Assembly: GCA_009838845.1 (NCBI GenBank)
Contig: VXRD01000161.1
Span: 1 to 64,000 of the forward strand
Source: Gemmatimonadota bacterium
GTDB taxonomy: Bacteria > Latescibacterota > UBA2968
Direction: 5' to 3'
Length of the DNA: 64,000 nucleotides
The translations under genes and the position numbers were made by a program. Every line of letters begins with the position of its first letter. The first letter of the stretch is position 1. Positions 16,247-24,990 of the stretch are shown piece by piece. Under the pieces are notes generated by a model. The model had not been told where the DNA came from, ran no database searches, and was given only the letters and a program-made list of their open reading frames with translations.

Positions 16247-17494
16247 TTATTCTTTTTTGAATACGACGACTCGGTTGGTGTTTGTACCTTTTTTTCGGTT
16301 ATCGACGCCCCAAACATTTGCGGTTTTGGTGAATTTTTGGTCGTTGATTAAGACGAGCAATGGCGTGAGTCCCGCTTCGATGCCGCACGGGATAACCGCT
16401 TCTTCGAGTTTTACTTTGCCGTGTCTGACTTCGCCGACTTCAAAGGCGATATGTCCGCCGGGTTTTAAAACGCGCTCTAATTCCAAAAAGACCTTTGTCA
16501 TTTCGCGTTGCCACTGTTCGACTTTCCTCGCCATGGTGATGGGAACAGTTGCAGGGTCTATGCCGCAAAACCAGCATCGCAACCAGTTGTCCTGTGCATA
16601 GTTGACGACATCGAGAAACGGTGGGGAGGTTACGACGAGGGAGACGGAGTTGGACGCGATTTCGGGAATGCTATCTGAGGGTTGTGTGAGGAACTTTGCT
16701 TGGGGAAAGACGCTTGTCAGGGTATGCCGAGTTTGATTGTCGCAGTGTTTCAAAAGGGCATGCGTTTTTTTTAAAATGAGGTTTTTGACATCTCTTAATG
16801 GTGGTTCTTGATTTCTTTTTTCATTGATTTTTTTTTGTGAATCAACAGAGACAGCCTGATTGGGTGGCAGGGTATAAACAGAGAAAAAGCCGGATGAGTG
16901 TCCCGTCAATCTACTCAGTGCGACCAGGCAAATCCATTGATCGACTTGATCAAGGTTGTCGATTTTTTCGTTTAGATATTTTTTTAGGGAACAAATCTGC
17001 TTCAGGGTTTCCGGGTGATAAAAGACCAGTAATTCTTCCGGATATTCATCGACATCTTTGAGTTCTATACGCGATAGCCTGTCGGCGACTTGTTCGGTTG
17101 TAGGTGGATTCAGGCGAGGAAGCGTCATAATGGAACTCAACGGATTAATATCGCATCCTATGGGAACGCGTCCCCAAAGAGCAGATTCAATGAGTGTAGT
17201 ACCCCGTCCGGCAAAAGGATCATAAACCACGTCGCCCGGTGTGGTTAGTCGTTCGATAAAGAATCTGGGAAGTTGGGGTTTGAAGCACGCTCGATATGAT
17301 ATTTCGTGGAGTGCATTGGCTGCTCTTTGTTTGGCGGTCCAAAATTCGTTTACGTAAGTTTCAAGGCGAATCGGCTCTGTTTCCGTAGAGGTCACAATCG
17401 TATTTTTGCCAAATGCGTTGAAGTCCGCCAGTTCCCTTCTGAGCTGGTCAGATGCAGGGGATTCTATCGATAGTGTCAGTTGCTTCGCGGTCAT
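16247..17494 (-). CDS. Site-specific DNA methyltransferase (N4-cytosine or N6-adenine type)
   Basis: AdoMet-dependent amino methyltransferase. The AdoMet-binding motif DPFAGRGTT is at residues 92-100, counted from the start I prefer (ATG at 17494), and the catalytic TSPPF is at 289-293. The order AdoMet motif then catalytic motif, about 190 residues apart, fits the alpha/gamma-like arrangement. A middle stretch HSSGFFSVYTLPPNQAVS is typical of a widespread family of DNA modification enzymes. Longer upstream extension is possible but looks unlike coding sequence. No restriction nuclease is adjacent, so it looks like an orphan methyltransferase, divergent from the debranching-enzyme gene. Target sequence unknown. 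Confidence 0.85.
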   Translation of the reverse strand: MTAKQLTLSIESPASDQLRRELADFNAFGKNTIVTSTETEPIRLETYVNEFWTAKQRAANALHEISYRACFKPQLPRFFIERLTTPGDVVYDPFAGRGTTLIESALWGRVPIGCDINPLSSIMTLPRLNPPTTEQVADRLSRIELKDVDEYPEELLVFYHPETLKQICSLKKYLNEKIDNLDQVDQWICLVALSRLTGHSSGFFSVYTLPPNQAVSVDSQKKINEKRNQEPPLRDVKNLILKKTHALLKHCDNQTRHTLTSVFPQAKFLTQPSDSIPEIASNSVSLVVTSPPFLDVVNYAQDNWLRCWFCGIDPATVPITMARKVEQWQREMTKVFLELERVLKPGGHIAFEVGEVRHGKVKLEEAVIPCGIEAGLTPLLVLINDQKFTKTANVWGVDNRKKGTNTNRVVVFKKE

Positions 17495-17600
17495 AATATG
17501 TGTTCGTGTTAGAGGCGTTTGTCGCAAATATTTATAGATACAAAACTGCCTGGTGTCAAGGATGGGAGGGAATATTCCATTCGGTGAATGGAAAAGGTTC

Positions 17601-19562
17601 ATGGATATTTTCGTTAAAAAAGAAATATGCCGAGACCCCGATCAGGCGATGGGACGGGAGTGGCTTGAGACCAATGGTCTGGGTGGATTTGCGTGTTCTA
17701 CGATTATTGGAATGAATACGCGGCGGTACCACGGTTTGCTCATTCCCGCACAAAATGAGTCGCACGGTCGATTTGTCGCGCTGTCCAAATTTGAGGAGAC
17801 GCTTATTGCGCCCGATATGGGGACTTTTGAACTGGGCAGTAATTGCTACGCTGGTGCTATTCATCCACACGGTTATACCCATCTCGAACACGTCCGACTG
17901 GATCCCTTTCCTACCTTTACCTATTGTACTGACGATTTGTGTTTTGAAAAGCAAATTTTTATGGTCTATGGTCAAAATACCACTGTGATTACTTACGGTC
18001 CCTTTGATCGCCCTGTTATGCTTACGTTGCGTCCGCTCGCGGCTTGCCGAGATTATCATCACCTGGCACGTCGGAATGATATGCTCAATGGCGATGTCGA
18101 TATTTGTGATGGTCTGGTGAGTTTTCAGCCTTATTCGAAATACCCGCCTTTGCATATCGCGCACAATGGAGAATTTCAATCGCGTGGCGATTGGTATTAC
18201 AATTTTGAATATGCCGTTGAAGCGTACCGCGGTCTGGACAATCGTGAAGATCTGTATTGTCCCGGAGAATTTATCTTTGATCTCGCAGCGGGCGAATCCG
18301 CGCATTTGCTCGTCAGCCTTGAACGCGGCACCTGCGATCAGGTGAATGCGCTTCGGCAGGCTGAGATAGATCGGAAAAATAAAATTGTTCAATCAGTTCC
18401 CAAATGCACGGGTCTCAGTTTGAGTGCAGATGCCTTTCTCGTCAAACGCAGCGACGCACGCGCTACCATTATCGCGGGTTATCCCTGGTTTACGGATTGG
18501 GGGCGCGATACGATGATCGCGCTGCCCGGTCTCGCACTGGTGACCGGACGATTTGACGAAGCCCGCGATATTCTCGCTGCTTATGCACATTTTTGCGACA
18601 AGGGGATGATTCCAAATCGATTTCCCGATTGCGGTGATATACCCGAGTACAATAGCGTGGATGCAACCCTGTGGTACGTCTATGCAGTGGATCGCTTTTT
18701 GGCGTACACAGATGATTATGCGTTTGTGCGTGAGTCCCTTTGGTCCGTGCTACAGGAGATTATCCGTTATTTTGTTTCGGGAACGCGCTATAATATCCAT
18801 GTGGATTGCGATGGGTTGCTCTATGCTGGGGAACCCGGTGTGCAACTGACATGGATGGATGCTAAGGTGGGAGATTGGGTCGTTACCCCGCGGCAGTGCA
18901 AACCCGTTGAGGTCAATGCGCTGTGGTACAATACGCTGTGTGTGATGCGGAATTTGGCTGATAGATATGGCGAATCCGGTCTCAGTGCCGAATACGCCGG
19001 CCTTGCGGAAAGAACAGCCGCGCGCTTTGCCGAGGCATTCTGGAACTCCGATGCCGGATGTTTGTACGATTGCCTGACAGATGAGGAGCCGGATGCTGCT
19101 ATTCGCCCGAATCAGATTTTTGCCCTCAGCCTGCCGCATCGCATGCTCGATGTCGCGCGTGAACGCAGTATTCTCAATGTGGTCGAACGCGAGTTGCTCA
19201 CGTCTTATGGTTTGAGAAGCCTGTCGCCTTCCGACGCGGCATACAGGGGCACTTATGGCGGCGATCCGTATAGTCGCGATAGCGCGTATCACCAGGGAAC
19301 GGTTTGGGCATGGCTTATGGGTCCGTTTATTACTTCATGGGTTCGCATTCGCGGCAAGGAGGCAGATGTTCGTACTTCTGCAAGAGATATGTTGCGCCCT
19401 TTGTTGCGCCATGTTGAAGCGTCGGGTCTGGGACATATTTCTGAGATTTTCGATGGCGATCCGCCCCATGCATCTCGCGGTTGTTTTGCCCAGGCGTGGA
19501 GTACTGCCGAAGTCTTGCGCGCTTTTGTAGAAGATGTGCTGGATCAGGGACCTGAAAAATGA
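17601..19562 (+). CDS. Glycogen debranching enzyme (amylo-alpha-1,6-glucosidase type)
   Basis: Bacterial/archaeal-type debranching enzyme, 653 residues from ATG 17601 (AAAAGG just upstream). The N-terminal beta-rich domain starts with GREWLETNGLGGFACSTIIGMNTRRYHGLLI, a hallmark of the family. The C-terminal (alpha/alpha)6 barrel contains GYPWFTDWGRDTMIALPGL, with the probable catalytic acids in this and later loops, NSVDATLWY and SAYHQGTVWAWLMGPF. It hydrolyses alpha-1,6 branch points in glycogen or limit dextrins in the cytoplasm. It is followed after 15 bp by a putative glycosidase, suggesting a carbohydrate operon. Confidence 0.92.
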   Translation: MDIFVKKEICRDPDQAMGREWLETNGLGGFACSTIIGMNTRRYHGLLIPAQNESHGRFVALSKFEETLIAPDMGTFELGSNCYAGAIHPHGYTHLEHVRLDPFPTFTYCTDDLCFEKQIFMVYGQNTTVITYGPFDRPVMLTLRPLAACRDYHHLARRNDMLNGDVDICDGLVSFQPYSKYPPLHIAHNGEFQSRGDWYYNFEYAVEAYRGLDNREDLYCPGEFIFDLAAGESAHLLVSLERGTCDQVNALRQAEIDRKNKIVQSVPKCTGLSLSADAFLVKRSDARATIIAGYPWFTDWGRDTMIALPGLALVTGRFDEARDILAAYAHFCDKGMIPNRFPDCGDIPEYNSVDATLWYVYAVDRFLAYTDDYAFVRESLWSVLQEIIRYFVSGTRYNIHVDCDGLLYAGEPGVQLTWMDAKVGDWVVTPRQCKPVEVNALWYNTLCVMRNLADRYGESGLSAEYAGLAERTAARFAEAFWNSDAGCLYDCLTDEEPDAAIRPNQIFALSLPHRMLDVARERSILNVVERELLTSYGLRSLSPSDAAYRGTYGGDPYSRDSAYHQGTVWAWLMGPFITSWVRIRGKEADVRTSARDMLRPLLRHVEASGLGHISEIFDGDPPHASRGCFAQAWSTAEVLRAFVEDVLDQGPEK

Positions 19563-19577
19563 AATAGAGGTGTAAAT

Positions 19578-21182
19578 ATGAGCGAAATAGATCAAAATGG
19601 CCGTGAGCCGGTTGTGACAAAATGGGGACGCATTGAGATCGATTTCGAGAGTGATAAAGATTACGGAAATCCCATTCAAGAAGCGGCATTGCAGGTGGTG
19701 TTTACATCGCCTTTTGGATCGGTCTATAATGTGATGGGATTCTGGGATGGCGGACGGCAATGGCGCGTGCGTTTTTGTCCAGATGAAGATGGCGAGTGGT
19801 CGTATGCGACGTTTTTTTCAGATGCGGAAAACACGGGTTTGCACAATCGCGAGGGGCGTTTTACGTGCGGGTCATCTCAGACGAGCAGTGAATTTGATGT
19901 ACACGGTCCTATCGCGCTGTCTGCAAACAGGCGGCATTTTGTTTATGCGGATGAGAAGCCGTTTTTCTATATGGCAGATACGGCGTGGAATGGCTGTTTG
20001 CGGGCGACGCGGGATGAATGGCGCTATTATCTCAGCGAGCGCGTGCGGCAGGGATTTAATACCGTGCAATGGGTGGCTACGCAGTGGCGTGCGGCTCCAG
20101 ATGGCGATATCGAGGGCAATCAGGCGTTTTCCGGTGTGGAAAAGATTGCAATAAATCCGGCTTTTTTTCAGCGTTTGGATGACTGGGTGGAGATGACTTT
20201 TCAGGCAGGCCTGGTCAATGCGCCCGTGATGTTGTGGGCTCTGGGAGGGCGCAGTCATCCGGAAAAGAGTCCGGGCGTCTCGTTGTCAGAGGACCAAATG
20301 ATCCTGCTGGCTGAATATATGGTCGCGCGATGGGCGTGTTATCCCGTGGTGTGGATTTTGGGTGGGGATGGCAATTACGATGGCGAGAATGCCGAGCGAT
20401 GGCAGCGCGTTGGGCGCGCGGTTTTCGGGAAAGGTCCCCACGCGCCTGTGGCGATGCACAGTTCGGGGCGGCGATTCCCGACTGATGAATTTCGGTCTGA
20501 AAATTGGCTCGATGTGGTGGGTTATCAAAGTGGTCACGGCGACAGCGACGAGACTTTGCAGTGGATTGTGACGGGGCCGCCTTCGGAAGATTGGAAAAAG
20601 ACGCCGCGCCAATTTTATATTAACATGGAGCCTGCTTATGAAAATCACGTGGCCTATCATTCAAAGCGGCCACACGATGCAGCGTCGGTTAGAAGGGCGA
20701 TGTACTGGAGCCTGCTCAACGCGCCAACCGCTGGCGTGACTTATGGGGGACACGGCGTGTGGGGGTGGGACGATGGTAGCGGGCCGCCTGTTGACCATCC
20801 CAATTCGGGAACGCCATTGCCCTGGCATGACGCGCTGATGATGGATGGGGCAGAGCAAGTGCGGCATCTCGTCGATGCATTCGATTCTATCGGGTGGTGG
20901 AATTTGCGCCCGGCGCCAGAGTTGTTGGGCACGCAGCCCGGCGGGCGAGATGTACACAATCACATTTTGATTTCTAAATCTGTGGCAAACGATCTTGTGG
21001 TTGCCTATACACCACAGGGCGAGGCGGTGGTGGTGAAGATGGTGGGGTTGTCACCACATCTGCGGGGTATTTGGTACAATCCGCGCGATGGCGATGTCGA
21101 TGCAGCAGAAGTGCGCGAGGGTAATGGCAAGCGCATTTACGAAGCACCGGGAGGTGGCGATTGGCTTCTGGTTTTGGCATGA
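19578..21182 (+). CDS. DUF5060/DUF4038-type putative glycoside hydrolase (apiosidase-like)
   Basis: Residues ~1-100 match the DUF5060 beta-sandwich (EAALQVVFTSPFG, FWDGGRQWRVRFCPDEDGEWSY). Residues ~115-420 form a DUF4038 TIM barrel beginning FFYMADTAWNGCLRATRDEWRYYL, with acidic residues in WILGGDGNYDG and INMEPAYENH that are candidates for catalysis. The C-terminal ~90 residues resemble the associated putative collagen-binding beta domain. The family includes GH140 apiosidases acting on pectic side chains. There is no signal peptide, so it probably works inside the cell on imported oligosaccharides. The exact substrate is not readable. Confidence 0.82.
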   Translation: MSEIDQNGREPVVTKWGRIEIDFESDKDYGNPIQEAALQVVFTSPFGSVYNVMGFWDGGRQWRVRFCPDEDGEWSYATFFSDAENTGLHNREGRFTCGSSQTSSEFDVHGPIALSANRRHFVYADEKPFFYMADTAWNGCLRATRDEWRYYLSERVRQGFNTVQWVATQWRAAPDGDIEGNQAFSGVEKIAINPAFFQRLDDWVEMTFQAGLVNAPVMLWALGGRSHPEKSPGVSLSEDQMILLAEYMVARWACYPVVWILGGDGNYDGENAERWQRVGRAVFGKGPHAPVAMHSSGRRFPTDEFRSENWLDVVGYQSGHGDSDETLQWIVTGPPSEDWKKTPRQFYINMEPAYENHVAYHSKRPHDAASVRRAMYWSLLNAPTAGVTYGGHGVWGWDDGSGPPVDHPNSGTPLPWHDALMMDGAEQVRHLVDAFDSIGWWNLRPAPELLGTQPGGRDVHNHILISKSVANDLVVAYTPQGEAVVVKMVGLSPHLRGIWYNPRDGDVDAAEVREGNGKRIYEAPGGGDWLLVLA

Positions 21183-21191
21183 GGAGATGAT

Positions 21192-22031
21192 ATGGATCAC
21201 ACTTTTGAACAGAATTGCACGGTGTCTTATAAGGTTCTCGGTCCCAATACCCGCGGATCAGATCACCATTACGAAGTAGATGTCTGTGCTTCGCTAGAGG
21301 AGTTGCAGCAATTTGACCGAGAGGGATATCTGGTGCGCGAGGGATTGTTTGCGGGCGGGGACTTGAAAGCATTGCAAGATGCGCTGGATCGGTTGGAGGA
21401 TCGGGAATCGGGCGCGTTTCGAGATACGGGAAAGCGGTCCTGGGGACGTATCCCGCGACATTTGATGGATAAAGATCCGGTGTTTTTGGATTTGTTGAAA
21501 TTTCCGCCTGTGTTATCTATTGCGCGGGCGATGATGGGGCCACTGGTCAGGCTTCGGGGATTGAGCGCGCGGATCAGTTATCCGGCTGAAACGCCTCATC
21601 AGACCCCCTGGCACCAGCATTTGCGCGTGGTTTCCAATCCTTTGCCGCCGTGGTTTTCCAGACCACATGGGATAGATGCTCTGATTTATCTGGATGATTT
21701 GAATGAGGATACGGGACCCGTGGGAATTGTGCCGGGGTCGCACAATTGGTTGGATAGAGCACCGCCTCCCGATACTTATGAGCCGGTTGAAGGTGAGCTT
21801 GTGGTTCGCGTGAAGGCCGGGGGCGGCGTGTTGATTCACAGCAATCTCTGGCATCGCGGATTGCCGACGTTGAGGACAAAGCGCAGGATGTTGATTTTGA
21901 GTTATACGCCGACCTGGCTGCGCCGATCACCTCATGGGGGACCGCCTCCCGGTGACGGGTTGACGCAGGCGATTTTAGAAGGCGATGACGAAGAGGCGCG
22001 TATTTTGTTGGGTAAAGGTGGATATACTTGA
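21192..22031 (+). CDS. Phytanoyl-CoA dioxygenase family protein
   Basis: Fe(II)/2-oxoglutarate-dependent dioxygenase of the PhyH family, 279 residues. The region [14 protein letters not shown] is the typical N-terminal helix. The first iron ligands are in TPWHQHLRV, where HQH stands in place of HxD and is a deviation. A distal histidine lies in [12 protein letters not shown], followed by the arginine that binds 2-oxoglutarate (TKRRMLI). AGGAG lies before the ATG. It sits between a putative glycosidase and malate synthase G. The family hydroxylates acyl chains, small metabolites and natural products; no substrate can be inferred. Confidence 0.85.
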   Translation: MDHTFEQNCTVSYKVLGPNTRGSDHHYEVDVCASLEELQQFDREGYLVREGLFAGGDLKALQDALDRLEDRESGAFRDTGKRSWGRIPRHLMDKDPVFLDLLKFPPVLSIARAMMGPLVRLRGLSARISYPAETPHQTPWHQHLRVVSNPLPPWFSRPHGIDALIYLDDLNEDTGPVGIVPGSHNWLDRAPPPDTYEPVEGELVVRVKAGGGVLIHSNLWHRGLPTLRTKRRMLILSYTPTWLRRSPHGGPPPGDGLTQAILEGDDEEARILLGKGGYT

Positions 22032-22050
22032 ATTTCTAAAGGAGCGATAT

Positions 22051-24213
22051 ATGAGTATGGTAGCCGTTGGAGAATTGAATGTAGATGCCGCGCTTTACGC
22101 ATTGGTTAAAGATGAAATTGCGCCCGATACGGGCGTGGATGCAGAGGCTTTTTGGCAGGGGTTGGAAGAGATTGTAAGAGATTTGGGACCGGAGAATCGG
22201 CGTTTATTGGAAAGGCGCGATGTCTTACAGGCGAAGATCGATGCCTGGCACGAGGGGCGCGAATCTATTGATGGGGAAGCGTACAGGGCATTTTTGCAGG
22301 AGATCGGGTATTTATTGCCCGAAGGAGATCATTTTCAGGTGTTGACAAATGGGGTTGATCCAGAGGTTGCGACAGTGGCTGGACCGCAATTGGTCGTGCC
22401 GGTGGATAATGCGCGTTATTGTTTGAATGCGGCCAATGCGCGCTGGGGTAGTTTGTACGATGCGCTGTATGGGACAGATGTGATTCCAGAGGATGATGGC
22501 GCAGATAAGAGTACGGCTTATAATCCTGTGCGCGGCGAGAAGGTGATTGCCAGTGCGAATGAATTTTTGGATGCGACTGTGCCGCTGTCCACTGGGTCTT
22601 ACGCATCAGTCACGGCGTTTGCTCTGGGTGAAGAGAGTGGACAGAAGGTGCTTGTGGCAGAGGTTGATGGTCGGGATACAGGGTTATCAGATTCGCATCA
22701 GTTTGTGGGCTATGCGGAGCGAGATGGGGCACTGTCCAGTGTGCTGTTGGCGCACAATGGATTGCATGTTGAGATTCAGATCGATTCGGACCATCCCATT
22801 GGGAAAGAGCATCCGGCAGGGGTGAAAGATGTGGTGCTGGAATCAGCAATTACCACGATTCAGGATTGTGAGGATTCCGTATCGGCTGTGGATGCCGCGG
22901 ACAAGGTGCTCGTGTATCGCAACTGGTGCGGTTTGATGAAGGGGACGCTGGAGACGACTTTTGAAAAGAATGGACAATCCCTGAATCGCAAATTGAATCC
23001 CGATAGGAATTATATCCGTCCAGATGGCGGTGCGTTGACATTGCCGGGGCGAAGCACGCTGCTGGTGCGAAATGTGGGTATTCACATGTACACCGATGCA
23101 GTGACGACTGGAGATGGAGAGGAGATTCCCGAGGGGTTTTTGGATGCGATGGTGACGTCGCTGGCGGCTATTCACGATTTGAAGGGCAATGGCGTGTTTC
23201 AAAATAGCCGCTCGGGCAGTGTGTATATCGTAAAGCCCAAGATGCACGGGCCTGAAGAGGTGGCGGCGACAGTAGAATTATTCGGGCGCGTGGAAGATGT
23301 GCTTGGACTTGCGCGAAATACGCTGAAGATCGGGATTATGGATGAGGAACGGCGCACGACTGTCAATTTGAAACGCGCTATGTGGGAAGCCCGTGAACGC
23401 GTCATTTTCATCAATACGGGATTTTTGGATCGCACGGGTGATGAGATGCACACGAGTATGGAAGCCGGTGCTATGCTTCCCAAGAATGAAATTAAGGCGC
23501 AACCGTGGTTGACGGCTTATGAGGATTGGAATGTGGATGTGGGTATTGAGACGGGGTTGATCGGCAAGGGGCAAATTGGCAAGGGGATGTGGGCGATGCC
23601 CGATGCGATGCGGGAGATGGTGGAGACGAAGATGAATCACCCGGAAGCCGGGGCGACTACTGCGTGGGTTCCTTCGCCAACTGCTGCGACATTGCATGCG
23701 ATGCACTACCATCAGGTGAATGTTTCGGCGCGGCAAGCAGAACTCGCGAGGCGAGAACGCGCGAGTCTGGATGCGATTTTGACGCCGCCTTTGCTGGATA
23801 GAGATCTGACGGCTGAGGAGATTGCGAACGAATTGGACAATAACGCGCAGGGTATTTTGGGCTATGTGGTGCGCTGGGTTGATCAGGGTGTTGGCTGTTC
23901 CAAGGTGCCCGATATTCACGATGTGGGTCTGATGGAAGATCGCGCGACTTTGCGTATTTCGAGCCAGCATATCGCCAATTGGCTGCATCACGGGATTGTG
24001 AGTGCAGAGCAAGTCCGCGAGACGTTTGAGAAGATGGCCGCGGTTGTGGATCGGCAGAATGCGGGCGATCCGAAATATCGCAATATGGCTCCAAATTTTG
24101 ATGAGAGTACTGCGTTTCAAGCGGCGCTCGATCTGGTTTTCAAGGGTCGCGAAGTGCCCAATGGATATACTGAGCTGGTTTTACACGCGCGGCGGCGAGA
24201 GGTGAAAGGCTAA
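22051..24213 (+). CDS. glcB: Malate synthase G
   Basis: About 720 residues, close to E. coli GlcB (723). The start is ATG 22051 because AAAGGAG (22038-22044) lies 6 bases upstream; longer frames run into the previous gene. Seen are the acetyl-CoA/glyoxylate site region with [53 protein letters not shown] and [16 protein letters not shown], all diagnostic for isoform G. It condenses glyoxylate with acetyl-CoA to malate. Isocitrate lyase is not in the window, so the glyoxylate may come from glycolate or another source. Confidence 0.95.
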   Translation: MSMVAVGELNVDAALYALVKDEIAPDTGVDAEAFWQGLEEIVRDLGPENRRLLERRDVLQAKIDAWHEGRESIDGEAYRAFLQEIGYLLPEGDHFQVLTNGVDPEVATVAGPQLVVPVDNARYCLNAANARWGSLYDALYGTDVIPEDDGADKSTAYNPVRGEKVIASANEFLDATVPLSTGSYASVTAFALGEESGQKVLVAEVDGRDTGLSDSHQFVGYAERDGALSSVLLAHNGLHVEIQIDSDHPIGKEHPAGVKDVVLESAITTIQDCEDSVSAVDAADKVLVYRNWCGLMKGTLETTFEKNGQSLNRKLNPDRNYIRPDGGALTLPGRSTLLVRNVGIHMYTDAVTTGDGEEIPEGFLDAMVTSLAAIHDLKGNGVFQNSRSGSVYIVKPKMHGPEEVAATVELFGRVEDVLGLARNTLKIGIMDEERRTTVNLKRAMWEARERVIFINTGFLDRTGDEMHTSMEAGAMLPKNEIKAQPWLTAYEDWNVDVGIETGLIGKGQIGKGMWAMPDAMREMVETKMNHPEAGATTAWVPSPTAATLHAMHYHQVNVSARQAELARRERASLDAILTPPLLDRDLTAEEIANELDNNAQGILGYVVRWVDQGVGCSKVPDIHDVGLMEDRATLRISSQHIANWLHHGIVSAEQVRETFEKMAAVVDRQNAGDPKYRNMAPNFDESTAFQAALDLVFKGREVPNGYTELVLHARRREVKG

Positions 24214-24234
24214 TCGCTAAATAGGAAGTGAATA

Positions 24235-24990
24235 ATGGGGCGAAAGTTGCTGGTTTTTGATGTGGGCAATTCGCGTTTGAAGGCGGCGTTATACGATGGC
24301 GATCGCCTGATTGCGCGTGCATCTCTTAGCGGAGTTCAAGATTCGACACAGGTCGTGAATGTGCTCAAATCGCGTTTTGCCCCGAAAGAGACACCCGATC
24401 ACTGCTTGATTGCTTCTGTGGTGCGCGGCGCAGATGAGGTGATTCACAAGGCGGTCCAGACTGTATGGGGGTTAATGCCACAGGTAGTCGATACAGAAAT
24501 GGATCTGGGGATTGATGTCGCTGTGTCTCGTCCCGACCATGTTGGCATTGATCGGCTATTGCAAGCGAGTGAGGCGTTTCGCGTTTGCGCGGGGCGTGTG
24601 GTTGTCGCCGCTTTTGGCTCTGCGCTGACTGTGGATCTGGTGACAGCAGATGGTGTTTTTCGCGGGGGGACGATTGCGCCCGGTTTGGGTATGGGGTTGC
24701 GCGCGCTGCACGATGAGACGAGTTTGCTTCCCCATGTGGCGCTTCAACCACCTGATTCGGCTGTTGGGACGGATACGGCTTCTTGTATCCGGGCAGGTAT
24801 TGTTTACGGGGCTGCTGGCGCTGTTGAGCGACTGTTTGGTGAATTGGTTCCCGATGGGCGGGCGACGCTTGTTTTGACCGGGGGGGATGCCGAGTTGATT
24901 GCGCCGTTTATAAAATTCCCCCATCGGGTGGAGCCAGATCTGGTTATGCGTGCGCTAATTTCGTTAGATCGCAGGATTTTTGACCATTAA
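24235..24990 (+). CDS. coaX: Type III pantothenate kinase
   Basis: ASKHA-fold kinase catalysing the first step of coenzyme A synthesis. VFDVGNSRLKAA is the nucleotide-binding phosphate-1 motif, GIDR (in DHVGIDRLLQAS) is the family's substrate-site motif, and GGTIAPGLGMGLRALH follows. The usual DAGTAxTxD is replaced by FGSALTVD, so one phosphate-loop position is non-standard. Length 251 is normal. AGGAAG lies before the ATG. The stop overlaps the stop of the convergent heparinase-like gene by 4 bp. Confidence 0.9.
   Translation: MGRKLLVFDVGNSRLKAALYDGDRLIARASLSGVQDSTQVVNVLKSRFAPKETPDHCLIASVVRGADEVIHKAVQTVWGLMPQVVDTEMDLGIDVAVSRPDHVGIDRLLQASEAFRVCAGRVVVAAFGSALTVDLVTADGVFRGGTIAPGLGMGLRALHDETSLLPHVALQPPDSAVGTDTASCIRAGIVYGAAGAVERLFGELVPDGRATLVLTGGDAELIAPFIKFPHRVEPDLVMRALISLDRRIFDH

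Noticed and set aside
14279-17494. HNH nuclease and DNA methyltransferase as one restriction-modification system
   Set aside because: They are on opposite strands, separated by the dioxygenase gene, and the HNH protein has no recognition domain; they do not look like an operon.
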